Shown in pieces: positions 10,727 to 19,690 of a stretch of DNA of 64,000 nucleotides. Under the pieces are notes generated by a model. It did no database searches. It was given only the letters and a program-made list of their open reading frames with translations, and was not told the origin of the DNA. Positions within the stretch are counted from its first letter, which is position 1. Every line of letters starts with the position of its first letter. The stretch is taken from NCBI GenBank assembly GCA_963971225.1, contig OZ020269.1:38089264-38153263 (forward strand), read 5' to 3'. Origin of the DNA: Melieria omissa. Taxonomy: Eukaryota; Arthropoda; Insecta; Diptera; Ulidiidae. The translations under genes were made by a program, and so were the position numbers.

Positions 10727-11965
10727 TTCACACTTCCAATAATATAGAATTAAGATACATGAATTATTTACATAAATTCCAGGCTCAAGGAGGTGGCGTT
10801 AAAAACTATCTGGCAGAGAGTCGTTGGGACATGTGGACAGTTGAATTCACCTTGAATTCACTTGTATGTCCATGTACTATATATTATAAGCTCCACGCAA
10901 CCGAAACCCACTCGTAGCAGCGCACATACTTGTAAAATCTTGAAGAAAGATTTTGCCATTCATGCCAACATTTTTATTGATGGCGCTAATTGCTCGAATG
11001 AACTCTCGCTGCAACGAATTAAATTTTATTACCAACACAAATCAATTCTATGGACATTTTTGTACAGGTTTTATTGCTTTCCAACGCAGTTTACTCACAC
11101 AACTTTGCAACAATAATGAAATCAAATGAATGTGTTTTGCAACTAATTGGGTGTACGAAGCTAGTGACATGTCGAAATCGGTAAACATTCGATTACTTGT
11201 GTACACACCCCGACATCTGCATTCCGGTTTTTGGGTAAATTAACAAAACCATCAAACCAATTTTTGTTAATCATGACTTGGGTCCCGATTCCTATGCAAA
11301 TACATGTTGTTTTTTCTTGGGGAATATTCTTAACAAAATGGATATGGATGGATCTTTTCGAATCACAAAATTCTTTTCAAATGCATGTTTTAAAATGTTT
11401 GCTATTAACATATTTAACATGTTAAAGCGTTTTCGCTTACTAATGCATTCGTTTGCATATAGATTCACAATAAAATGCATGTATTAGCATATTTTACGAT
11501 TTTTCTTATATTTTCTACGTTGATTGATTGGAAATTTTGTGAGTCACTCAGTGATTCTCGAAGTGAATGCGAATAACTTGTGCAACAAAGATTTTGTTAG
11601 TATTCTTTGTGTTGTCAATAAATTAATAAAAACTGTATGTATATATGTATTGCGCATATTATGCCAATTTTACAAGCATGTTGTATGCGAATATTTATTC
11701 ATATTTTAGTGCATAAAAATTTGGTCCCTAATCATGTTATTAGGCGCATTCGAGGATGCACGTGTGCTCAATTGTTTTATTTAAAAATAAATATAATCAT
11801 GAACTTGGCACATATTAGAGAAGGTTAGTACATAGTTAATTACAAATAGAGTGAATACACGTAAAAATCAGCACAATCAAATGTTTTGTATGGCGCAAAA
11901 CTTTCAACTTTTTTAAAATCTGACAACAATTTCGGATTTCATGCCGCCCACTAACGATTTTCACC
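10727..11965. other. AT-rich DNA, no gene recognised
   Basis: Short open frames only, with no domain signature. Repeated ATGTATGT/GCATGT motifs reflect base composition. Confidence 0.3.
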
Positions 11966-12127
11966 ATGAAAATTGGCACACTTGTTGCCTTTGTGCTCTT
12001 CAGTGTGCAATATCTGGATGTGCATGGGAAACTGCATACGTCAAGCTACGAAAGGCGCCTGCTCCCCCATTGCAGTCTGCTGGTCGGAGACCGATGTTCA
12101 CGGCAGCAGCAGGCAAAGGAGGGTTAG
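11966..12127 (+). CDS. Candidate secreted peptide or first exon (53 aa)
   Basis: An ATG in the context CACCATGAAA opens a 53-codon frame that begins MKIGTLVAFVLFSVQYLDV. This is a good signal-peptide layout: a basic start, a hydrophobic core of about 12 residues and a likely cleavage site after the HG near residue 21. The rest (HTSSYERRLLPHCSLLVG, then DRCSRQQQ) contains two cysteines and no known domain. The frame ends at TAG. It may be a small secreted protein or the first coding exon of a larger gene whose donor I cannot place. It is outside any mobile element I can delimit, which makes it one of the few host-gene candidates. Function unknown. Confidence 0.35.
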   Translation: MKIGTLVAFVLFSVQYLDVHGKLHTSSYERRLLPHCSLLVGDRCSRQQQAKEG

Positions 12128-12711
12128 CAGCTTATGCTAGCGAATAGTGAAATTACACATACAAAGTGCAGCAATTAAATTGACAAAGTGATTCGGTTAC
12201 GCTCAACGCATTCGCTCATGCACAGCGCCAATGCAAAGGCAAGTGGTCCTACCCGTGTCTCGTGGTTGATGTCGCTGTGCGATGCTTGCAAATTTGTTAA
12301 GCATCAATTTTCAATTGAATTTCTGTGGGAAGCGTATTGGGTTGCATGCTCAGTAGAATAGGAGATTGTTGTTGGGTACTACGGGTGCTGCCGGCATCGT
12401 TGTCGTGGCCTTCATTCTTGTGCAGCTGGAGTACTGGGCCGGTTGAGATTTCAAAACGGTTTTAAACACATTCAACTACTAACTGCTCTTTTGCCGATTA
12501 CCAAAATACTACACGGATGAAACGTTGTCAAACTATTCCAAAATAGTCGAATATCCGTCTTTATATATACATATGTATGTTTGTATATAAAAGATGTTGA
12601 AAATATTATATGTTCATACATTGGTTTTAATTTCATTTATCTTTTTTACATATTTGAAGTTCAAGATTCATATTTTAATAAACATCGATATTAAGTAATG
12701 TATAACGCATT
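12128..12711. other. Sequence between candidate exons and the mariner
   Basis: Apart from the hydrophobic frame at 12357-12446 nothing is recognised. It ends at the TA target of the mariner at 12714. Confidence 0.3.
12357..12446 (+). other. Candidate exon fragment with a membrane-spanning segment
   Basis: After a TAG that could be a splice acceptor, a 29-codon frame reads RLLLGTTGAAGIVVVAFILV and then QLEYWAG before a stop. It is a strongly hydrophobic stretch long enough to cross a membrane. No partner exon is proven; the signal-peptide frame at 11966 lies 230 bp upstream on the same strand. Low confidence. Confidence 0.2.
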
Positions 12712-12792
12712 TACCAGGTACGCATTTACCGCCTATGAAACCGGTAATTATTTTTGAAAAAACACGTTTATTGTGAGGAAATGATTACAATT

Positions 12793-13289
12793 TTATTCTT
12801 CAAAGTAATGGCCATCGCTAGCTACACATTTTTCCCATCTCTCTGGCAATTTATGGATGCCTCGCCAAGAAAATGTTTCGTGTTTTGCCTGAAACCAATC
12901 ATCGATCCATTTTTTGGCTTCTGCGTGAGAATTGAAGCGCTGTTCCGTTAATGCGTGGCCCATCGATGCGAACATGTGATAATCCGAAGGCGCCAAGTCT
13001 GGTGAGTAAGCCGCATGAGCAAGAGCTTCCCAGTTGTACGATGCAACCAATTCTTTGGTGGCTCTAGTGCGGTGTGGTGGTGCGTTGTCATCGAGGAAAA
13101 TCACTTTGTGTTGCCTGGCTTCATATTCTGGGCGTTTTTGGCGTATAGCACGGTTCAAATCGGCCAATTGTTTTTGGTAACGTTCACCGTTAACCGTTTC
13201 ACCAGGTTTTAGAAGGTTTTTTTCTTCAAATGGTAACACAAAATTAACTGTGTCCGCAAATCGTAATTTGGAGGCACGTAATCCGACAT
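12793..13289 (-). pseudogene. Mariner transposase with N- and C-terminal parts fused by deletion
   Basis: From an ATG at 13289 (minus strand) the frame begins MSDYVPPNYDLRTQLIFCYH, the usual mellifera-like mariner start. Within about 25 codons it is joined, out of frame, to the C-terminal third starting LLKPGETVNGERYQKQL. That third retains two of the three DD34D aspartates (FLDDNAPPHRT and SPDLAPSDYH) and ends KCVASDGHYFEE. The first catalytic aspartate and most of the HTH region are deleted. Full-length relatives are about 345 residues. Not functional, but the termini appear intact, so it could have been mobilised in trans before the LTR insertion. Confidence 0.85.
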
Positions 13290-13450
13290 TTTCCGGAGCG
13301 TCAAACAATGCGTTGTTGGATGAAACTTGACAAATTGTGAACTGAATATTGTTGACATATGACAGAAGAAGTAAACATGACATTTGGTACGGTTCCGAAG
13401 TTTATAAATATTCGGCTATTTACCGCTACATGTCGTTACCGTTACCGTTT

Positions 13451-13671
13451 TGTGGCGGCACCACCAGGCGAGGAACGATGTGGCAACACCACGAATGTAA
13501 AAGCCTGCGAATGCAAGTTTGGATCGCCATTTCCAGTTTTCCGTCTCTTCCTGGTTTGGCTGCTGGCGTGGGCAGACGTCCTCAACTTGTAATCAAATCA
13601 TTATCGTGTAATCAAATAAATATTGAGTAATCCTTAATCCAATAAGTAAAACGGCCGCTTAGACGGCCAAA
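13451..13671 (+). repeat. 5' LTR (221 bp)
   Basis: Starts TGTGGCGGCACCACC and ends GACGGCCAAA. Contains AATAAATATTG near its end, a plausible polyadenylation signal. Essentially identical to 14774-14994. Confidence 0.9.
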
Positions 13672-13690
13672 GTGGTGACCCCGACATCAG
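13672..13690 (+). promoter_or_regulatory. Primer-binding site of the LTR element
   Basis: GTGGTGACCCCGACATC directly follows the 5' LTR, the position and TGG-start expected for a tRNA primer-binding site. The tRNA identity cannot be settled by eye. Confidence 0.6.
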
Positions 13691-14071
13691 CTTTTAAGGC
13701 TAATAAACCAACCAAAGTCGTCGATCACGAGATATCGCTCCCAAGACCGAAGCAAACTCGATTTCAACATGTACACTTTGAGGATCCGAGCTATGTGGCA
13801 CACAGTGTATACGGCGGTAGCACACAGTCAGCACCAGCATACATTCGGCCGATGTCCAACCAGGGACACACACACGCAACGTGCTGTCAGCACTCGAGGG
13901 CTCACGCGCATGCGCAGACCGAATTCTCGTACGCGCAGCGATGACGCGACTGAGCGGCGGTGACCGCAGTCACCCTCACCGCCGGCACCAACGATCTCAT
14001 TTCATACACGATACGACCGCCCTTAACATCCCAGCGCACATCACGGCCACGAATGTCTGTCGTCGCCATCA

Positions 14072-14300
14072 CCGCCCCTCTGCCATCCACAATGAAAGAG
14101 CAGGCGCCCGTGCATGCGTCCTCCTCATTGTCATCGATCACATCACCGCCCCCGCTGCCATCCACAATGATAGAGCAGGCGCTCGCGCATGCGTCCTCCT
14201 CATTGTGATCGATCGCAACACTGTCGCGGCTGCCCCAGACAACGACCAACGCGGTGCTGGAGCATTGTTTCAACGCGGTGCTGGAGCATTGTTTCGACGC
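14072..14300 (+). repeat. Internal tandem repeats of the LTR element
   Basis: A unit of about 75-80 bp containing GCCATCCACAATGAWAGAGC and CGCATGCGTCCTCCTCATTG occurs twice (about 14075-14220). It is followed by two copies of CAACGCGGTGCTGGAGCATT. Such repeats commonly fill the interior of deletion-derived elements. Confidence 0.75.
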
Positions 14301-14730
14301 GACAGTTCATCCAGATCTTTCGACGTTTCAGACAACCGTTTGGACCACATCCTCCTCGACATTGTCGTAATGCAGCTAATAGAGGGATTCCGGCACACGA
14401 CCGCTTATCAGCCCCAGTCCAATGGGATGGTAGAGCGTTGACATCGTTCTTTCAAACCCGCCTTGATGGCAGTTCCACTACCCTTTGGCCCGAGCTGTTT
14501 CCAACTGTGTACGGGGCCGTGCTACAAGCAAGAACGACAAGCCTCTGCAGCAGACATCCTATACATTAAGACTACCTAACGAGCTTTTCGAGAAGTTGGA
14601 CCAGACCGTTGACCTGCGTGTCTTTCTCAACAACTTCCGGGAGCATATGCGCAGCATACGTTCAACACCTACCGCTCATCATTCAAGGAAGACGCACCAC
14701 ATCCTACACCACACACTTACGAACGGGTGA
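14290..14730 (+). pseudogene. Ty3/gypsy integrase C-terminal remnant
   Basis: The plus-strand frame near 14390-14440 reads GFRHTTAYQPQSNGMVER, the end of the retroviral-type integrase core (the glutamate of the DDE triad lies in NGMVER). It continues in shifted frames through WPELFPTVYGAVLQA, typical of the segment after the core, and then LRLPNELFEKLD and NNFREHMRSIR, which match the gypsy pol C-terminal region. The two catalytic aspartates and everything upstream are missing. At least two frame changes separate the blocks. It is a relic without activity, kept between intact LTRs. Confidence 0.75.
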
Positions 14731-14773
14731 GGTTCCACATCTCATCGTGACCCCGTCACTAGAAGGGGAGTAC

Positions 14774-14994
14774 TGTGGCGGCACCACCAGGCGAGGAACG
14801 ATGTGGCAACACCACGAATGTAAAAGCCTGCGAATGCAAGTTTGGATCGCCATTTCCAGTTTTCCGTCTCTTCCTGGTTTGGCTGCAGGCGTGGGTAGAC
14901 GTCCTCAACTTGTAATCAAATCATTATCGTGTAATCAAATAAATATTGAGTAATCCTTAATCCAATAAGTAAAACGGCCGCTTAGACGGCCAAA
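14774..14994 (+). repeat. 3' LTR (221 bp)
   Basis: Same length as the 5' LTR, with about two substitutions (for example GGCTGCAGGCGTGGGTAGAC against GGCTGCTGGCGTGGGCAGAC). Preceded by a purine tract. Confidence 0.9.
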
Positions 14995-15017
14995 GTTTCA
15001 TAGGCGCATACCTGGTA

Positions 15018-15764
15018 TATCGTACCAAATTTAAATACATTTAAACTAAGCAGTCCCTTCGCCCCACCCCATTGAGAAAGATGCAAATTTAAAAATTCAT
15101 ATTTGATGCTTCAGACAGCTGAGGTTGTTGGCGTGTGACAAGTGTGTTGGGTCGTTTTTCGCCTCGCCAGCAGGGAGACTAGTATTAACCCTACGTTTCT
15201 TCTTTGGAAGCACTTGTAGTATTATTCTATTTGTTTGTTAGGGTATGATGGTATGGATTAAAATTTAAAGAGGTTTACAAGGTTTGCGAAATTTTCTTGG
15301 AAATTACATGTTTTAACATAGAAGATAAATCTGAAGAAGGTCGATTAGTTGACAAATCGATTAGAAGCATATATGCAGTGTCATGCAGCGAAGTGTTACG
15401 AAGTCACATTCGCTTCGAGTGGTGTATAGAGCACGAACAATGCATCAAAATCTATGGCAAAAACCAACTTGGACAAGGCAACCGAACCTTGTTTGTGAAT
15501 AGATATTCAAAATGAGTACACATCCCTCCATCCCGCACGTACCATTCCAACAAATATTTATACATGTAACTGCTACACTATATGTCGACGCACGTTTGTT
15601 CAGATACCCTAATCCGACGATCATTCTAGTTTCCTCATAATCATTTGTTATTAAAAAGATACAGCCGCAGTCGTGAGGATCAGTTGGTCGGAATAATGTT
15701 CGTATTTATCAAAAACAAATATATATAATTACTGCTCCAACATTTTGTTTAAATACATGTGAAC
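15018..15764. other. No gene recognised
   Basis: Contains a 72-codon open frame (15297-15515, plus) without a recognisable domain. AT-rich and otherwise featureless up to the LINE target duplication. Confidence 0.3.
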
Positions 15765-15828
15765 ATACACGCATAGTATGCTCGCTACTAGGTTGGTGGA
15801 GATACAGACTAGTACGGGCGGCTTAGTA

Positions 15829-16741
15829 TCAGGTGTACAACTTTGCTTCCGCCGTTTTCTGATAGGTGGCTGTACCGGCTGAGGCTGGTTGAAATACATA
15901 GATGGTAATGCCTTTAAAGTGAGTGTGGACAGTGCCTAACGAATTGTCATCGCCGTTTCAGTGACAGTTGTTCTTGTTTTCGTATTATTCACGCTCGAAA
16001 ATGTCCGTTTATGTGCCCAATTCTCGCCATTTGCGGGAAGTTTTACTTTTCTGTTACAATTCGAAAAAAAATGCAGCTGAAGCGCATCGAATGCTCTCAG
16101 AAACTTACGGTGATGCTGCTCTGAGTGAAAGAACGTGTCGGGAGAGGTTTCAACGTTTTAAAAATGGTGATTTCGATGTCGAAGACAAACATGGTGGTGG
16201 AAGAGAAAAAACCTTCAAAGATGAACAACTAGAAGCATTGCTTGATGAAGATTCGTGCCAAACCCAAGAAGAGCTTGCCGAATCGTTGGGAGTGAGTCAG
16301 CAAGCCATTTCAAAACGTCTCAAGGCCCTGAGCATGATTCAGAAAGAAGGAAGAAGTCATCCTCCAACACGGCAATGCTCGGCCTCACGTCGCAAAAGTG
16401 ATCAAAAAGTACCTGGAAACGCTGAAATGGGAAGTCTTGCCCCACCCGCCGCATTCCCCAGATGTCGCCCCTTCTGACTTCCACCTATTCCGTTTGATGG
16501 CACACGGCCTGGCAGATCAACATTTTCAATCCTTCGAAGAATTGGAAAAATGGATTGCTTCATGGATAGCGTCAAAAGAGGACTCCTTTTTTCGAGCCGG
16601 GATCCGAAAATTGCCGGAAAGATGGGAGAAAGTTGTCGCTAGCGACGGACAATACTTTGAATAATACATCTGTAAGCACTTTTTCGCAATAAAGCTTTTA
16701 ATTTTGGAAAAAAAACGGCGGAAGCAAAGTTGTACACCTGA
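15829..16741 (+). mobile_element. Internally deleted mariner (mellifera-like)
   Basis: Terminal inverted repeats of about 30 bp begin TCAGGTGTACAACTTTGCTT and match at both ends, flanked by TA. Length is 913 bp against about 1.3 kb for a complete copy. It sits in the reverse-transcriptase coding region of a LINE. Confidence 0.92.
16001..16664 (+). pseudogene. Mariner transposase, central deletion
   Basis: An ATG at 16001 opens MSVYVPNSRHLREVLLFCYN and continues through the two N-terminal HTH motifs (AEAHRMLSETYGDAALSERT, TQEELAESLGVSQQAISKRL) to MIQKEG. There the sequence jumps into the region encoding VILQHGNARPHVAKVIKK and changes frame. The C-terminal part (16398-16664) keeps HPPHSPDVAPSDFHLF with the third catalytic aspartate and ends VVASDGQYFE. 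About 430 bp, including the first aspartate, are lost. Intact DD34D transposases have about 345 residues. The clean ends suggest it could still serve as a substrate for an active relative; that is inference. Confidence 0.88.
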
Positions 16742-18489
16742 TAATAGCTAATACAACCAGGGGCTGTCCACAGGGAGGAGTACTATCTCCCCTTCTGTGG
16801 AGCCTGGTGGTTGATGACCTATTGCAGGAGCTGACTAACGCTGGCCTAACGGTCAAGGGTTATGCAGATGACATTGTTATCCTGTGCAAGGGGAAATTTG
16901 AAGATACCCTGCGGGATAGGATAACCTTAGGACTAAGGTTAACCAGAAATTGGTGCACAAAGGTGGGGCTGAAAATAAACCCGGCGAAGACCACTATTGT
17001 ACCATTTACTAGAAAATACAAACTTGACGCTCTTAGACCAATCCGTTTGGATGGGATAGAGCTTGAATACCAGAAGGAGGTGAAATATCTAGGAGTTATA
17101 CTAGATCAGAAACTGCTCTGGAAAGGACATTTGGAGGAAACGATAAGGAAAGCCACCAGGGTCTTCATGACCTGTAGGTCCATAGCAGGTAAGAGTTGGG
17201 GTTGCACTCCAACTATTCTGAGATGGATCTACACGGCGATCGTGAGGCCTATGATAACGTATGGTTCAGTTGTCTGGGTAAACAAGACCAGCCAACAAAC
17301 CACCATCAGGGCGCTCAGTAAGCTACAAAGACTGGCATGCGTATGCATGACAGGTGCTATGAGAACGTGTCCAACAGCATCCTTAGAGGTTCTCCTTGAA
17401 CTAACACCTCTTCACTTACACATACAGACCCAGGTGAAGAGGGCTCTTCTACGGATGACTGACTTAAATATCGGGAATGAAGGCTTCCTGAGCCGTAAGA
17501 GGATTGATACTCTTACGAATCAGTATCCTGACATTGCAATACCGAGGGACACTATCTCATTAAAGTTCAGTTTTGTCAAAAATTTCAAAACTGAGCTTAG
17601 CAACAAAAGGAACTGGGTAGGTATATCGGAAACGTATCTGATAGACAAGCATATGATTTCCTGGTACACAGATGGCTCCTTAACGGAGGAAGGTACCGGG
17701 ATAGGTGTATACGGGCCGAGGATAAGATACTCGGAACCTACGGGAAAACACACCACTATCTTCCAGGCGGAAATATACGCCATTGAAAGGTGTGCTTATT
17801 TCAATCTGGCGAGGGGATACCGGAACCGGAAGATTGCTATCCTCTCCGACAGCCAAGCGGCTATCAAGGCTCTTAGATCCTACCAGGTGTCCTCGAAACT
17901 GGTCTTGGAGTGCCTTGAGAAGCTGAATGAACTTGGCCGTTATAACCAGGTCTGGGTACTCTGGGTTCCGGGCCACGCTGGCATTGAAGGAAACGAACGG
18001 GCCGACGAAGTGGCAAGGAGGGGAGCTTCCACACCTTTTGTCGGCCCTGAACCCTTTTGTGGTTTGGGAAAAGGAGCTTCTTACATCCTAACGAGAAAGG
18101 ACGAAATAACCAGAAGGACTCAATACTGGGAAAATCTACCAGTTTTAGAACATTCCAAGATGGTTATCGGGTCCTACAATAAGAAAAGATTCGAGGATTG
18201 CATGACCCTATCAAAGAATAATCTAAGGATTGTTACGGGAATGCTAACAGGGCACTGCAGACTGAATTATCATCTGGCCAAACTAGGAATCCGTGAAAAC
18301 GGGTATTGCAGGTTCTGCTTGCAGGAAAATGAGACTGCACTACATATACTAGGAGAGTGCCCTGTACTCATGCATAAGAGAAAGAAGCACCTGGGGGACC
18401 ATCTTATACCAGGTACGGACTTGATATCCAGAGGTGTAGGAAGTATATTAAGATTCCTCCTGGATGCCGGACCTACTGACAGTCTGTGA
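16742..18489 (+). CDS. LINE ORF2 C-terminal part: reverse transcriptase and RNase H
   Basis: An uninterrupted frame of about 580 codons. It begins within reverse transcriptase at TTRGCPQGGVLSPLLW, shows the catalytic YADD box (GYADDIVILCKG) and the KYLGVILD block, and then a full RNase H domain with WYTDGSLTEEGTG, FQAEIYAIE, ILSDSQAAIKAL and WVPGHAGIEGNERADEVA. A C-terminal cysteine/histidine motif (CRFCLQENETALHILGECPV) precedes the stop. Domain order reverse transcriptase, RNase H, zinc knuckle fits I/LOA-group LINEs. The endonuclease and ORF1 are missing because the copy is 5'-truncated. The frame carries no stops, so insertion was fairly recent. Confidence 0.92.
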
Positions 18490-18565
18490 AGTCCAAGAAG
18501 GGGGCACAATAGATCTACAGGTCGCGGTGCATCGTCCCCATCAATAATAATTGAATACACGCATA

Positions 18566-19120
18566 TATTTTTATATAAATTGGATTATACCAAAAGTAAT
18601 GCTCCACTCAACGATGATTATTTCTTAAAATCAAATCCAAAACCAGAATATTTTTGTGAAATTCTCCGTTATTTTCCATGTACCGAGTTCACATATGACT
18701 TCTCTATTTTATTACACTGGATTAAAAACAAAATATCGGGATTTGGTGAGGGGATTCTGGATTTGGCTAAGATTTTAAATATTCTTGCAAGTGTCGATCG
18801 CTGTATGAATAAATTAGTAATTGGTTAAAATATTGGGATCTAAACCTAAATGCATTTTTATAGTTTAAGCTTGAGTAAGTGCTATGCAGATGCACAACAT
18901 ACGAGTACCTGTGTTGTTGCTATCTATGATTCTGATACACCTTGTGATCACCTTTGGGTCTTAGCATATCTCATTGGATGTGCATCCACCAAGCTTGAAG
19001 TTAATGGGCCTATTAAATCAATTGTCGACATGCAAACTGTTAACAACAATGATCAACCTACAGTTCAAATTTCATGTTTTTAACTTCAGCAATGTGGTCT
19101 CGGGAAAACAATTATGTATG
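18566..19120. other. Open frames without recognisable domains
   Basis: Two consecutive plus-strand frames (18580-18828, 82 codons, and 18850-19083, 77 codons) have protein-like composition but I recognise no domain. They could be remnants of an older element. Confidence 0.25.
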
Positions 19121-19122
19121 TA

Positions 19123-19688
19123 AAGGGTGTCCCAACAGAAACTTGCATTTTAAATTGGCTGAAAAATAATGAACGCACAGGTATTTTTCCAAATGGGATT
19201 TTATTAAAAACGTACATCCATGCCGTTATGTGTGAAATACAATTTCATTCATGTAACTGCCGTTGCTGGTTTTACTGTACGTAATTCTTTTTATCCAATT
19301 TTTCACTACATTTTTCACTATCTCACCGATTGCTGGTCGAATATTTGCTTTCAAGCCGTCAATCGACGCTGGCAGGTCCACATAACATGTATCCTTCACG
19401 GTTCTCCACAAAAAATAGGCTAGCGGAATCAAATCGCAGCTGCGCCATGGCCGGTGCACATTTCAAAAACGGCTGATTACACGATTTCTGACTGTAACTA
19501 TCAGCGACTGAACATTCACTTTGGAAGTAAAATTTTAACACTTCCCAGCGTTCTTCGAGTGAAAACCGATCCATAGCCGTTAACCGGAAACAATAAACTA
19601 ATTATCTGTCAAAGAATCACAGACGTGACTGCTGCCAAAGTCGATGTACTCGCTGGTTCAAAATACAACCAACAGATGGGACACCCTT
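19123..19688 (-). mobile_element. Internally deleted Tc1/mariner-superfamily element (DUF4817-type)
   Basis: Ends AAGGGTGTCCCAAC and, reverse-complemented, AAGGGTGTCCCATC are flanked by TA at 19121-19122 and 19689-19690. On the minus strand the frame starts MDRFSLEERWEVLKFYFQSE, the DUF4817 HTH region. After about 35 codons it is joined, with a frameshift, to the C-terminal block SCDLIPLAYFLWRTVKD through IGEIVKNVVKNWIKRI. The whole catalytic core apart from the DLxPLxxFLW segment has been deleted. At 566 bp it is a MITE-like derivative. Confidence 0.75.
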
Positions 19689-19690
19689 TA

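Larger units (their letters stand above)
13451..14994 (+). mobile_element. Non-autonomous Ty3/gypsy LTR retrotransposon (4-bp TSD GTTT)
   Basis: Two 221-bp LTRs (TGTGGCGGCACC…ACGGCCAAA) flank an internal region of only 1.1 kb, and GTTT is duplicated at 13447-13450 and 14995-14998. The LTRs differ at about two positions, indicating recent insertion. Internal order is primer-binding site, a short Pro/His-rich frame from 13672 that may be a gag remnant, tandem repeats, an integrase remnant, and a purine tract (AGAAGGGGAGTAC) before the 3' LTR. Protease, reverse transcriptase and RNase H are absent, so it must depend on a relative. Confidence 0.9.
12714..15015 (-). mobile_element. Internally deleted mariner split by an LTR retrotransposon
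   Basis: Ends CCAGGTACGCATTTACCGCC and, reverse-complemented from the right, CCAGGTATGCGCCTATGAAA are flanked by TA (12712-12713 and 15016-15017), as expected for mariner. The left end carries about 9 extra bases relative to the right. The transposase lies on the minus strand. A 1544-bp LTR element (13451-14994) with GTTT duplication sits 20 bp inside the right terminus. Confidence 0.85.
15776..18554 (+). mobile_element. 5'-truncated LOA/I-type LINE with 11-bp TSD, split by a mariner
   Basis: ATACACGCATA occurs at 15765-15775 and again at 18555-18565, a perfect 11-bp target-site duplication bracketing the LINE. The 5' end is truncated within the reverse-transcriptase domain. A mariner (15829-16741, TA duplicated) interrupts the frame 52 bp in. 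Removing it restores the continuous reading GGLVIANTTRGCPQGGVLSP across the junction. The 3' UTR is short and ends in an AATAATAATTGA tail rather than poly(A). Confidence 0.9.

Noticed and set aside
16742..18489. Reverse transcriptase as a retron, DRT or other defence system
   Set aside because: Followed by RNase H and a zinc knuckle and bracketed by a TSD in a fly-like genome; a LINE explains it fully.
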